Part shown: one piece after another, positions 18,797-28,094 of the stretch
How the letters are laid out: every line of letters starts with the position of its first letter
Position numbering within the stretch: position 1 is the stretch's first letter
From: Chromatiaceae bacterium
GTDB taxonomy: Bacteria > Pseudomonadota > Gammaproteobacteria > Chromatiales > Chromatiaceae
Assembly: GCA_028277905.1 (NCBI GenBank)
Contig: JANQFI010000455.1
Span: forward strand, 1-35,594
DNA length: 35,594 nt
Reading direction: 5' to 3'
Made by a program: the position numbers and the translations under genes
Notes under the pieces: generated by a model
Database searches by the model: none
Seen by the model: only the letters and a program-made list of their open reading frames with translations
What the model was told of the DNA's origin: nothing

Positions 18797-19996
18797 CTAG
18801 ACGCCCCGGCGGCCGAGCAGCTGCTCGTACAGGGCCTCGTAGCGCTCCGCGATGGCGCCGATGTCGTAGTGCTCGACGGCCAGCTGGCGGCCGCGGGCGC
18901 CGAGCCTGGCTGGCTCCGCGAGGACCTGGCGCAGGGCTGTATCCAGCTCGGTTGCATCGTCCACCGCGAAGGTGGCGCCGTTGCGCCCGTCTTGTACCAG
19001 CTCCCGCGAGCCCGGTGCCCGTGCCGCGACGCAGGGCAGTCCGCAGGCCATGGCCTCCAGTACCGTGTTCGGCAGTCCCTCGCGCAGGGACGGAAACAGG
19101 AGCAGGGTCGCGGCCTGATAGTAGCGCGCGATGTCGGGCGAGAAGTCGCGTACGGTGATCAGCTGTGGGTGCTCGCGGGCCAGGGCGTGCAGCTCTTGCT
19201 TGAGGGCCGCGCCATAGGTATCGCGGCTGGTAGGACCCACCGCCACCAAGTGCACGTCGGTGCCGAAGGCCCTGCGAGCGACCCATTCTCGGAGCAGCCA
19301 GGCGATGCGCTTGCGCTCGTCGAAGACACCGACGAAGAGTGCGATGGGGCACTCGGCGGGGAGATCGAGGGCGGCGGCGGCCGTCTGGCGAGCAGCCTGA
19401 TCCACAGGCGTGAACCGGGCCGTATCGACCCCGTTCGGGATATGCCAGATGCGCGCGGGTGCGAGCCCCTTCTGAGCGAATTCCGCCTTCAGGTCCTCGC
19501 TGATGGCCACGTAGGCGTCCACGAGGCGCAGGAAGCGCCGGTGCACCGGCGCAATGGTGGAATGGGACAGGCTGGAGAGATCGTTCTGTGACAGGCTCGC
19601 CTTCACCAGTGTCGGCTTGCCCAGCAGCCGACCGAAGAGGCCGAGGATGCTCTGTGTGTAATAGGCCCCATGTCCGTGCAGGATGTCCACGGCCTTGCGG
19701 CGCTGCCACAGGTGCGCCGCAAGGCTGCGCCAGACGCTGAACTCCTGGTGCTTGGCGCGTACCCGCACGGCGAGTGCCGTGACCGGAAAGCCGTCGACGA
19801 CATACTCCCGCCGGCGGCCGTTCCAGGACTGCGTGGTGAATTCCACCCGATGACCACGCGCGCGCAGCTCGCCTGCGAGCAGGAATGCCTGCGCCGCCGC
19901 ACCGCTGTACTCCGGCGGCAGGTAGCGCGCGAACATGAGAATGCGAACGGGTTTCAAGGGTGCAGGATGCCGGCGTCCGGCGGCGCTACATTCCAC
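18797..19996 (-). CDS. Glycosyltransferase family 4
   Basis: RILMFARYLPPEYSGAAAQAFLLAGELRARGHRVEFTT, AISEDLKAEFAQKGL, IPNGVDTARFTPV, LLLFPSLREGLPNTVLEAMACGLPCVA. Confidence 0.92.
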   Translation of the reverse strand: MECSAAGRRHPAPLKPVRILMFARYLPPEYSGAAAQAFLLAGELRARGHRVEFTTQSWNGRRREYVVDGFPVTALAVRVRAKHQEFSVWRSLAAHLWQRRKAVDILHGHGAYYTQSILGLFGRLLGKPTLVKASLSQNDLSSLSHSTIAPVHRRFLRLVDAYVAISEDLKAEFAQKGLAPARIWHIPNGVDTARFTPVDQAARQTAAAALDLPAECPIALFVGVFDERKRIAWLLREWVARRAFGTDVHLVAVGPTSRDTYGAALKQELHALAREHPQLITVRDFSPDIARYYQAATLLLFPSLREGLPNTVLEAMACGLPCVAARAPGSRELVQDGRNGATFAVDDATELDTALRQVLAEPARLGARGRQLAVEHYDIGAIAERYEALYEQLLGRRGV

Positions 19997-20095
19997 CTAG
20001 TCCGACGATGGTACATGACTCGTCGTTGCGGCAGGAACGGCGGGGCATAGTTTGCTGACCCCCTTGGGGCGGCCATGTCTTCCCCCATGAAGGGC

Positions 20096-21853
20096 TCAGC
20101 CGGACAGCTGGTGCTGCTGTAGCCAGGCTCCGAGCACGGCTAGCGCCCAAACCCGGAAGCGTTGCTGCCGCGCACCCGCTTGATACTCGTCAACGGCATG
20201 GCTCAGCAGCGCGGCGCTCGCGCAGCCGAGGCGTGCCAGGGTCGCCGCATCCGCGTGCGCGCGCACCAGCGCATAATCATCCGCCGCGAGCAGGGTATCG
20301 AAGGGAAAGTCGAATCCGTGCTTGGGCAGGTCCCAGAGATCTCGGGGCAGGCGCTGCGCCAGGGCGTGCTTGAGCACGCGCTTGTGCACGCCATCGGCAT
20401 AGCGCAGCCTGGTGGGTAGCGCCCCGACATGGCTTACCACTGCCGGATCGAAGAAGGGAAAGCGCACCCGAAGCCCCGTGGCCGCGGCCGCCGCGTGGAT
20501 TCGGTCGTCCGGCAGGTTGCCCATCAGTGCGCTGTAGCGGTCCATGTGTGCGCCGGCGGCGAAACCGCGAAACACGCGGTAGAAGCGCGTCCCGGCGAGG
20601 CTCACGGGCCGGCCGCACAGAAGCTCGATCTCGCGCCGCGACCAGCCGTGCCAGCGCACCAGGACCTCTTCCGGATCGCCGAAGTCGAGCAAGGGCCGAT
20701 AATCGCGCACCCGCGGCACCCCGGCCATGGCCCGTGCCAGTACCCGCCGGAGCGGATAGGGGAGGCGTGCCGCGAACTGCACCGCGAGCCGCTGATGGCG
20801 TGCCGGCATGATGCCGAGCAGGGTGTCCGCTCCGGTGCCGTCCAGGGCCGTGTCCGCCAGTTCTCGCGCCCGCTCGTACGCGAGCAGCGTCGGTGCGCCG
20901 GCCGGATCGGCGAAGGGGTATTCGGCCGCGGCCAGGGCCTCGAAGGCGCGCCGATACTCGGCCGGCGAGAAGCGCAGCACTTGGTGCGGCACCCGCAGGG
21001 CCGCGGCCACCTGGGCCGCGATCTGCGACTCGTCGTCGGCGGCGCTGTCGAAGCCGACGGTCATGGCGGTGGGCCGCCGCCCCTGCGCCGCCGCCAGGGC
21101 GCACAGATAGGCCGAGTCGACGCCGCCGCTCAAGAAGACGACCAGGGCCTCGGTATCAGCGATCCGGGATGCCACAGCGTGGCCGAGCCGGCTATCGAGG
21201 GTCGCCGCGGCCTGATCCAGCCTTGCCTGTGATGCTGCCCGCAGCTCTGGCTCCGGTGCCGGCGGCTCAAGTCGCTGCAGGCCGTGGCGGCTGTGCAGGC
21301 AGAGCACGCCGGGCTCAGTGCTGTGCACGTCGTCGTAGATGGTCCGCGGGCTGGAGATGTCCAGGAACCGCAGGTATTCGTGCAACCCGTCCCGGGACAG
21401 CCGGCGCGGCACCAGGGGGCACTGCACCAGTAGCTCGAGCCGATCCGCGAGCACCACGGCTCCGCTGGGCAGGCGGTGGTAATACAGGGTCTGAGCGCTG
21501 GAGCCGTCCCGGTACAGGGCTAGCTCGTGGCGGCGGGCATCCCAGAGCAGCAGCCCGAACTGGCCGACCACGGAGCCGACCCAGGCGTGGCCCTTGCGCC
21601 GGTAGGCGTCGAGCACCCAGCCGGCGTCCAGGGGTGCCGACCTCGGGCTTGCCGGCAGGAACCAGTCCCCGAGCACCCAGGCGTACAGCGCGTCGCCCGA
21701 CACCATGCGCAGGCCGCCCACCGGGGTGCCGAAGCCCCAGAGGGCGAAGCGACCCGGTGGGCACAGCACCCGGCCGCCTCGCGCCTCGGCGAAGTGCGCC
21801 AACCGCATGAGCTCAGGTGCGCTGAGGTCCTTGCCGCCCAGCAGGGCGTTCAC
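20096..21853 (-). CDS. Asparagine synthetase-like ATP-dependent ligase lacking the N-terminal glutaminase Cys
   Basis: FGLLLWDARRHELALYRDGSS, LVVFLSGGVDSAYLCALAAAQ (PP-loop intact), GTGADTLLG, RVRFPFFDPAVVSHVGALP, KHGFDFPFDTLL. N-terminus is MNALLGGKDLS (GTG start overlapping the GT2 stop), with no Met-Cys-Gly/Ala-Ile motif. Confidence 0.88.
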   Translation of the reverse strand: MNALLGGKDLSAPELMRLAHFAEARGGRVLCPPGRFALWGFGTPVGGLRMVSGDALYAWVLGDWFLPASPRSAPLDAGWVLDAYRRKGHAWVGSVVGQFGLLLWDARRHELALYRDGSSAQTLYYHRLPSGAVVLADRLELLVQCPLVPRRLSRDGLHEYLRFLDISSPRTIYDDVHSTEPGVLCLHSRHGLQRLEPPAPEPELRAASQARLDQAAATLDSRLGHAVASRIADTEALVVFLSGGVDSAYLCALAAAQGRRPTAMTVGFDSAADDESQIAAQVAAALRVPHQVLRFSPAEYRRAFEALAAAEYPFADPAGAPTLLAYERARELADTALDGTGADTLLGIMPARHQRLAVQFAARLPYPLRRVLARAMAGVPRVRDYRPLLDFGDPEEVLVRWHGWSRREIELLCGRPVSLAGTRFYRVFRGFAAGAHMDRYSALMGNLPDDRIHAAAAATGLRVRFPFFDPAVVSHVGALPTRLRYADGVHKRVLKHALAQRLPRDLWDLPKHGFDFPFDTLLAADDYALVRAHADAATLARLGCASAALLSHAVDEYQAGARQQRFRVWALAVLGAWLQQHQLSG

Positions 21854-22863
21854 GGGTCTCCGCCCGGTGTTGGCGTCGTCGTCGCCGCTGGCCGCAGCGC
21901 CCGCAGCCAGTAGTAGAGCGGTCGCAGGGATGGCCGCGTGCGCAGGGCGCGCAGATACCAGCGCCGTGCGCCGGTCAGATCGCCGGCCTGCTGGCGCAGG
22001 TCGCCCAGCAGGCAGTATTCATAGGCGAAGTAGTCGCGCATGCGCAGACCACGCCGGCGCAACTCCCGCCGCCGCCGCTGCCAGTGCTCGCCCACCACCT
22101 CGAGGTTGGCGAGCGCCATGGCATCGCGCCGGTTGGAGACGCAGGCCGCGTGGCTCCGCTTGTACTGCCAAGTCGCCGGGATGTGCGCGAAGCGGCAGAC
22201 CTCGGCGAGGCGCAGCCAGAGCTCCTTGTCCTCCACCATGCGCCGGGATTCGTCGAAGCCACCCACGGCCACCAAGTGCTCTCGGCGCACAAGCACGGTG
22301 CCAGTTGGGATGTAGTTGAGCCGGAGGAGCTTGAGGTCCTGGTCCGGGATCAGCAATGGGTCTCCCCAAAAGCCATCATCCAGGCCGGCGTCGGCGAAGA
22401 ACGACGGCAGGCGCTCGCCGCCGGCGTCGAACAGGGCACAATCGCCGAACACGAGGCCCACGTCCGGGTGCGCGCTCAGCACCTGGAGCCCCGCCGCCAG
22501 GCGGCCCGCCGGCCAGAGGTCGTCCGCGTCCAGGAAGGCGATCAGCGAGCCGCTTGCAGCGGCGATGCCATGGTTGCGGGCGGCGGATGGGCCGAGATTC
22601 TCTGGGAGCCGCAGCAGCTGCACGCCCGTCCCCCCCGCGGCGACCCAGGCGGAATACCGATTCGCGATCTCGGCAGTCGCATCCGTCGAGGCGTCGTCGA
22701 CGACTATGACCTCATGCCGGAAAGGCCCCTGCTGCGCCAGCACGCTCTCCAGACAGGCGCTGAGATAGGCTGCCGCGTCGTGCGCGGGGATGATGGTGCT
22801 GATCCTGGGCGCCGGCATCGCGCGGCCTGCTGCTGCAACGGCCGCCGCCGCGTCAGTCGGCAC
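21850..22863 (-). CDS. Glycosyltransferase family 2
   Basis: ISTIIPAHDAAAYLSACLESVLAQQG, EVIVVDDASTDATAEIA, NLGPSAARNHGIAAASGSLIAFLDADDLWPAGRL. Confidence 0.94.
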   Translation of the reverse strand: MPTDAAAAVAAAGRAMPAPRISTIIPAHDAAAYLSACLESVLAQQGPFRHEVIVVDDASTDATAEIANRYSAWVAAGGTGVQLLRLPENLGPSAARNHGIAAASGSLIAFLDADDLWPAGRLAAGLQVLSAHPDVGLVFGDCALFDAGGERLPSFFADAGLDDGFWGDPLLIPDQDLKLLRLNYIPTGTVLVRREHLVAVGGFDESRRMVEDKELWLRLAEVCRFAHIPATWQYKRSHAACVSNRRDAMALANLEVVGEHWQRRRRELRRRGLRMRDYFAYEYCLLGDLRQQAGDLTGARRWYLRALRTRPSLRPLYYWLRALRPAATTTPTPGGDP

Positions 22864-24100
22864 CTGCGTCCGCGGCGCCGGATTCCCGTCGCGGCTCGCG
22901 CACAGCCGGCATGGGGCGCGTGTCGTTGCGCTCGTTATACAGGAGCCAGCGCTCTTCGGAGCGGGAGAAGCGGACCTTGAGATAGGTGGTCAGCAGTAGC
23001 CAGGCCGATACCAGCTGGCCGGGGCGGAAGCGGCGGATCTTGTCCCACAGGCCGCCGTCCCGCCACCAGGAGAGCAGGGGTCCGGCCACGCGGCGCTCGA
23101 TGACGCTGTCCGCCCAGTGGGCCTCTAGATCGCCAGTGCCGGTGAGCTGCGCCGTGCACTTGGCGAGGGTCGCGCCGATCTTGTCGGCCCGCTCGCCGGT
23201 GGCGGGCGTGGGCCGTCCGTCGTCGTCCAGCCAGAGCGGCAGGGTTTCCAGTAGCTCCACGCGATCCTTGTGGAGCGCCAGCCGCAGCAGAAAGGACTCG
23301 CGGTCCAAGTCCGTGAGCGGTGCCAGGTAATGCCGCTCGGGGGTCTTCAGGTCCACGCCGTCGTCGGTAAGGTTGGCGAGGCTGTAGGCAACCAGGGCGC
23401 CGTCGCGCTGGTCCAGCCCCTGGATGCAATGGCTGTGGTGGCCCAGGATCACCGACACGCCATGGGCGCGGGCGGCGTCGGCGAATCTCACCTGCTCCGG
23501 CGTCGGCAGCGGGCTGTACTCGAGCCCCCAGTGCAGCATCAGGATCACATGGCTCACCTGCGGGCGCAGCGCATCCACCGCCGCCAGCAGTGCCTCCGGC
23601 GCCAGCGGCGCGACGCCGGCGGAGCTCGCCGTGGCGGGCGGCGCGGGCTTGGTGAGCGGGTCGCAGGCGCCGAGCAGCCCGACGCGGATGCCCCGGCGCT
23701 CGATGACAATGGGTGCGGTTGCCTCTTCGATGTCGGCCCCGGCGCCGGTGCAGGCGATCCCTGCCCTGCGCAGCAGTGCGCGCGTCTCGGCGAGGGCCGC
23801 GGCGCCGAAGTCCATACAATGATTGTTGGCCAGGCTCAGCACGGAGACGCCGGCGGCGGCGAGATGGCCGGCATAGATCGGGTCGCCGCGCAGGCAGAGC
23901 TTGTTGGTGCGTGAGGTATCGGACCGGGTGAGCGGCGTCTCCAGGTTGCCGACGGCCAGATCCGCGCCCGCCAGCAGCGCGGCCAGCGGCCCGAACAGGC
24001 TGGCCGCGGTGCCGGCATCGGCGTGCTGCTGGTAGCGTCCGTGCAGCATCAGGTCGCCGAAGGCGCAGAGGATCAAGGGTTGGTCGCTTGCCTGTTGCAT
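22853..24100 (-). CDS. CapA family protein (poly-gamma-glutamate synthesis CapA-like metallophosphatase fold)
   Basis: FGDLMLHGRY, AVGNLETPLT, VLSLANNHCMDFGAAALAET, HWGLEYSPLPTPEQ, GHHSHCIQGLDQRDGALVAYSLANL. Confidence 0.9.
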   Translation of the reverse strand: MQQASDQPLILCAFGDLMLHGRYQQHADAGTAASLFGPLAALLAGADLAVGNLETPLTRSDTSRTNKLCLRGDPIYAGHLAAAGVSVLSLANNHCMDFGAAALAETRALLRRAGIACTGAGADIEEATAPIVIERRGIRVGLLGACDPLTKPAPPATASSAGVAPLAPEALLAAVDALRPQVSHVILMLHWGLEYSPLPTPEQVRFADAARAHGVSVILGHHSHCIQGLDQRDGALVAYSLANLTDDGVDLKTPERHYLAPLTDLDRESFLLRLALHKDRVELLETLPLWLDDDGRPTPATGERADKIGATLAKCTAQLTGTGDLEAHWADSVIERRVAGPLLSWWRDGGLWDKIRRFRPGQLVSAWLLLTTYLKVRFSRSEERWLLYNERNDTRPMPAVREPRRESGAADAGAD

Positions 24101-24317
24101 GGCCGTGGCGTCTGGGCTGTGCTGCAGTGGCGGGCATCATACCGCGGGGCGTGGCAGGCGCGGGCCGCAACGGACCCTGGATTGCTGTCCGGCGTGCAAG
24201 CTCCGAGGTTTTTCTCTATATTTTGACGAGATATCCGCATCGCTTCGTCCGAGATCTGAACCGGCGGGCGGTCCGTTGCCGCGCCCCCCGCCACCGGCGT
24301 GAGCCAGCGAGACCAGT

Positions 24318-26477
24318 GTGTACCCGAAATACTTCGGCCTGAAAGAGCCCAGCTTCTCCATCACGCCGGACCCGCAATACCTGTTCCTCAGCGGGCAGCA
24401 TCGCGAGGCCCTGGCGCATCTGCTCTATGGCGCCGGCGAAGGCGGCGGCTTCGTGCTGCTGAGCGGCGAGGTGGGCACCGGCAAGACCACCGTCTGCCGC
24501 GCCTTCCTGGAGCAGCTTCCCGACGACGTGGACGTCGCCCTGGTCGTGAATCCGGCCATGACCGCTACAGAGCTCCTGCACGCCATCTGCGATGAGTTCC
24601 GTGTCGACCTGCCCGCCGGCGAGCCGTCGGTCAAGGTGATGCTGGATCACCTGAACCAGTTTTTGCTGGATGCGCATGCGCGCGGCCGCCGGCCGGTGCT
24701 GATCATCGACGAGGCACAGAACCTGCGCCCCAAGGTCATGGAGCAGATTCGTCTGCTGACCAATCTCGAGACGTCGAAGCACAAGCTGCTGCAGATCTTC
24801 CTCATCGGCCAGCCCGAGCTGCGCACCCTGCTCTCGAGCCCAGATCTGCGCCAGCTGAACCAGCGCATTACCGCCCGCTATCACCTGACCCCGCTCGGCG
24901 CGAAGGAAACCGCCGCCTATATCGAGCATCGTATCGCCGTTGCCGGCGTCGACCGGCCGCTGTTCACAGCGGGGTCGCTGAAGCTGGTGCACCGGCGCGC
25001 CGGCGGGGTGCCGCGGCTCATCAACCTGGTCTGCGACCGGGCCCTGCTCGGCGCCGCCCTATCGCGGCGCCTGCAGGTGACACCCGACATCGTCGACGCC
25101 GCCGCGCGAGAGGTGATCGACCGTGCCGACCCGGCGCGCCCGCGCCGGCGCAGCGGTCTCGGCCTCGCCGCCGCCGTGCTCTGCGCGCTGGCGCTCGGCG
25201 TCTGGATCGGCGGCTCCGACCTACTCCAAGGCTTGCCCCGGCATCTGCCAGCGCAATGGGCCGCCGCACTCGGCGTGCCGCAGTCGGGCGGGCCTGCCGC
25301 AGCGGCCAGCGACAAGTCAGCACCGGACGGCATGCCCGCTCGGGACTCTACACAGAGCTTTGCAGCCGCAGATGCAGCTCCTGAGGACGCGAGCAACCCG
25401 CAAGGACCGCTCGCTGCGGGCAGTGTTGGCGGGGTGGAGCCGGCGCCGGGTGCGGCCGCCGAGCAGAGCCGGGGGCAGGACCGCGCAGCCGGCGCCAATG
25501 CGTCGCCGGCCGTTCCAATGGCATCCCGAGCCGCCGCCGGCGATGCGCGTGACATCGCCCCAGACAGCATCTCGCGCGCTGCGCCCGAAGCCGGGGAGGG
25601 TAGCCTTGGGATCGCGCAGATCACTGAGCCCGCCGCGCAGGCCGCATTAGGATCTGGTGGGGTTGTTGAAGCAGCCCGCGACCTGGCAGCGCCAGACCCT
25701 GGCGCTGCCTTGGCTGCCGCGACGGACCAGCCGTCGGCAGTCGCGCTTGCGAGCGCGCAGGACGCCGGTCGGCCGACGCCGCGCATCTCCATGGCCCGCG
25801 TCGCCGCGGCGCCGAAGCTGCCGACCCTGGCCGCAGATCAGCTGACTCAGGCGCTGGTAGCTGAAGGCGCGGTGGTGGACGAGCTGCTGCGGCTGTGGCG
25901 GATCGAGACCGCTCCGGGCGTGCGCCACCTGGACTGTGCCGCGGTGCCGGCCTTTGCGCTGGCCTGCGAGCGCGGCGAGGGCCGCTGGTCAGACCTGCGC
26001 CATTTCGACCGGCCTGCGGCGCTCAAGCTCGCGCTGGCCGACCGCAAGTCAGGGTTCGTCGTGGTCGGCGGACTCGACGACGAGCATGTGTCACTGTACC
26101 GCGACGGCCTTGCCATGCGTGCGCCTATCGCCGTGCTGGACGAGCGCTGGTCCGGCGATTACCTGCTGCTGTGGCGGACGCCGCCCTTCGGTGGGCGCAT
26201 CATCGCGCGTACCGATCCCGGTGATGCCATCGTCTGGCTGCGCGAGCGGCTGGCGCTGCTGCCGGACAGCGAGCTCACGGTCGATCCGGCGCGCTACGAT
26301 GCGGACGTCGTTGCCGCTGTGCGCAGCTTTCAGCGCGAGCAGGGTCTGAACAGTGACGGTGTGGCGGGACCGCGTACGCTGATCATGCTGAGCAACGTCC
26401 TGGCGGATCTCGACGTGCCGCGGTTGTCGCAGCGCAAGACGGACGTCCCATCGCATTCCCCATTGCATTCCCAATAG
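24318..26477 (+). CDS. gspA: GspA/ExeA-like AAA ATPase with C-terminal peptidoglycan-binding domain
   Basis: GTG start; MYPKYFGLKEPSFSITPDPQYLFLSGQHREAL, Walker A GEVGTGKTT, LIIDEAQNL; Ala-rich linker; C39-like segment; C-terminal AAVRSFQREQGLNSDGVAGPRTLIML. Followed by a GspB-like gene. Confidence 0.88.
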   Translation: MYPKYFGLKEPSFSITPDPQYLFLSGQHREALAHLLYGAGEGGGFVLLSGEVGTGKTTVCRAFLEQLPDDVDVALVVNPAMTATELLHAICDEFRVDLPAGEPSVKVMLDHLNQFLLDAHARGRRPVLIIDEAQNLRPKVMEQIRLLTNLETSKHKLLQIFLIGQPELRTLLSSPDLRQLNQRITARYHLTPLGAKETAAYIEHRIAVAGVDRPLFTAGSLKLVHRRAGGVPRLINLVCDRALLGAALSRRLQVTPDIVDAAAREVIDRADPARPRRRSGLGLAAAVLCALALGVWIGGSDLLQGLPRHLPAQWAAALGVPQSGGPAAAASDKSAPDGMPARDSTQSFAAADAAPEDASNPQGPLAAGSVGGVEPAPGAAAEQSRGQDRAAGANASPAVPMASRAAAGDARDIAPDSISRAAPEAGEGSLGIAQITEPAAQAALGSGGVVEAARDLAAPDPGAALAAATDQPSAVALASAQDAGRPTPRISMARVAAAPKLPTLAADQLTQALVAEGAVVDELLRLWRIETAPGVRHLDCAAVPAFALACERGEGRWSDLRHFDRPAALKLALADRKSGFVVVGGLDDEHVSLYRDGLAMRAPIAVLDERWSGDYLLLWRTPPFGGRIIARTDPGDAIVWLRERLALLPDSELTVDPARYDADVVAAVRSFQREQGLNSDGVAGPRTLIMLSNVLADLDVPRLSQRKTDVPSHSPLHSQ

Positions 26478-26516
26478 CTGCCGCCGCCGTCGTGCGCTCA
26501 AGCTGCTGACGCCTCT

Positions 26517-27656
26517 ATGTCCTATATCCTCGAAGCCCTCAAGAAGTCCCAGAGCGACCGCGAGCTCGGCCAGGTCCCGCGCGTGCAGGGCTTCGGCATC
26601 GACGTGCCCATCGATCCGCCGCGTCCGCGACCCTGGGCCTATCTCGGCCTCTTGCTGGCGCTTCTGGCGGTGAGCGCCGGCGGCTTCCTGTGGTTGGGTG
26701 ATCTGGGTACCGCGGCGCCGGATGACGCAGACCAGGTCAAGACGCCGGCGCTGCCGGCGCCGACGGAGGCTGGCATGAGCAGGCGGGCAGCGGCGAGCGA
26801 CGAGCTGGCGGGTGCCGTCAAGGGTCCGAAGGGTCCAGCGGCGCAGTCTGCAGCGCCACCGCCGGCGCCGCAACTCCCGTCGGCCGGCCCCCCACCGGCC
26901 GTAGAGCCTGCGCCTGCACCGCGGTTGCGGCAGCCCGGTGCCGAAGGTGCCGAAGCATTGACCAGCGTGGGGGACTCGCCAGCGCCCAGCGAGCCACGCG
27001 TGCAGGCGGAAGCCGAGCCACCAGCGACGACTTCGGCACCATCGGCAGCACGCGGCGCACTGCCCCTGCAGGACCCGGACCATCTGAGCGTCGAGCCTGA
27101 GGTGCTCGTGGTGCCCGCGCCCGCCAAGCCCGGCGAGCCCGGCGAGCCGCTGCCGCGGGGGGCCGAGGAGCTGCGCCGGGCGGCGCTGGGCGGCGAACGC
27201 CTGTCGGCATCGGTTGACGGAGTAGGCGCCCTGCCGCGCCCGCCACCGCCCGGCGAGCCGCTGCCCGGCGCGCCGCCGAGCGAGCATGTGCCCGTGCCGC
27301 AGGACCTGCTCGCCGAGATCGAGGCCTTCAAGGAACTGGTGCGCAAACAGGATCCCGGCGCCATCGAGCGCCCCGCCGCAGTGCCGCTGCCGGAGCCGCC
27401 GGGGCTAAGGCTCCGCCCGACACAGGGACAGGTCGCGCTGCCGCCGGCGCCGTCGCTCGACCTGCGCAACCGCCTGCCGCCCTTCTCCATGACGGTGCAC
27501 GTCTACAATCCGGACCCCATGCAGCGCTTCGTCTACATCAACGGCCGCAAGCTCACCGAGCGTCAGGAGAGCCGCGAGGGCCTGCGCCTGGAGCGCGTGG
27601 TCACCGACGGTGCCGTGCTCAGCTACCAGGGCGAGCGCTTCTTCCAGCGGCGCTGA
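26517..27656 (+). CDS. gspB: General secretion pathway protein B (GspB/ExeB-like)
   Basis: N-terminal MSYILEALKKSQSDRELGQVP motif, single TM, Pro/Ala-rich linker, C-terminal PPFSMTVHVYNPDPMQRFVYINGRKLTE. Confidence 0.87.
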   Translation: MSYILEALKKSQSDRELGQVPRVQGFGIDVPIDPPRPRPWAYLGLLLALLAVSAGGFLWLGDLGTAAPDDADQVKTPALPAPTEAGMSRRAAASDELAGAVKGPKGPAAQSAAPPPAPQLPSAGPPPAVEPAPAPRLRQPGAEGAEALTSVGDSPAPSEPRVQAEAEPPATTSAPSAARGALPLQDPDHLSVEPEVLVVPAPAKPGEPGEPLPRGAEELRRAALGGERLSASVDGVGALPRPPPPGEPLPGAPPSEHVPVPQDLLAEIEAFKELVRKQDPGAIERPAAVPLPEPPGLRLRPTQGQVALPPAPSLDLRNRLPPFSMTVHVYNPDPMQRFVYINGRKLTERQESREGLRLERVVTDGAVLSYQGERFFQRR

Positions 27657-27864
27657 GGGGACTGATGCCCTGGGTGGGCAGGTTCTGCGGACGGGTCAGC
27701 GGTCTGCCCTTTCAGCGCGGCCAGCTCGTCGGCATGCCGGTCGTCGGGCGGGTCTGCGATATGGAATCAGCGGTGGAGCTGCCGCCTGTCCGTGATCAGC
27801 GCCGGTTGGCTCCAGCGCCTGGACGGTCTCCAGGTCGTCCAGGTCGGCCACGGCGACCCGCTGA

Positions 27865-28050
27865 TCATCGCACCATCAGCACCAGGATCACCACGAGGCC
27901 AACGACGGCCGCGAGGGGCAGGATGGCCGCCTGCCAGTCGCCCTTCTCGGCCTTGGGCCCGTGCTCCTGCCAGTGCTTCAAGGCGGGCCACAGGTAGAAC
28001 AGCAGCATGATCATGACCGCCGCGGCGGCGATCTTCAGGAACAGCTCCAT
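27865..28050 (-). CDS. Small (61 aa) two-TM hypothetical membrane protein
   Basis: MELFLKIAAAAVMIMLLFYLWPALKHWQEHGPKAEKGDWQAAILPLAAVVGLVVILVLMVR; two clear hydrophobic helices and a compact ORF. Confidence 0.6.
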   Translation of the reverse strand: MELFLKIAAAAVMIMLLFYLWPALKHWQEHGPKAEKGDWQAAILPLAAVVGLVVILVLMVR

Positions 28051-28094
28051 GGCGAGCTACCTCCGTCGGGTCGTGGATAGGCGGTCAGGGGATT

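Noticed and set aside
18433-18957. 174-aa minus-strand ORF with ...DRDHDHDHEHEHEHDNDNDNDLRR...
   Set aside because: The Asp/His/Glu/Asn periodicity is simply the translation of the hexanucleotide repeat core; the ORF overlaps the GT4 gene and the repeat elements.
20096-21853. Lasso-peptide cyclase for the Cys-less asparagine synthetase homologue
   Set aside because: No RRE/transglutaminase-like protease or precursor peptide ORF is recognisable next to it; the neighbours are glycan enzymes.
22935-24170. 411-aa minus-strand ORF overlapping CapA
   Set aside because: Arg/Pro-rich shadow frame of the convincing CapA coding sequence, typical of GC-rich DNA.
24318-26477. XrtA-associated (TIGR03015-type) ATPase
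   Set aside because: C39-like and peptidoglycan-binding C-terminal regions plus an adjacent GspB-like gene favour GspA/ExeA; only an HMM score comparison could settle it.
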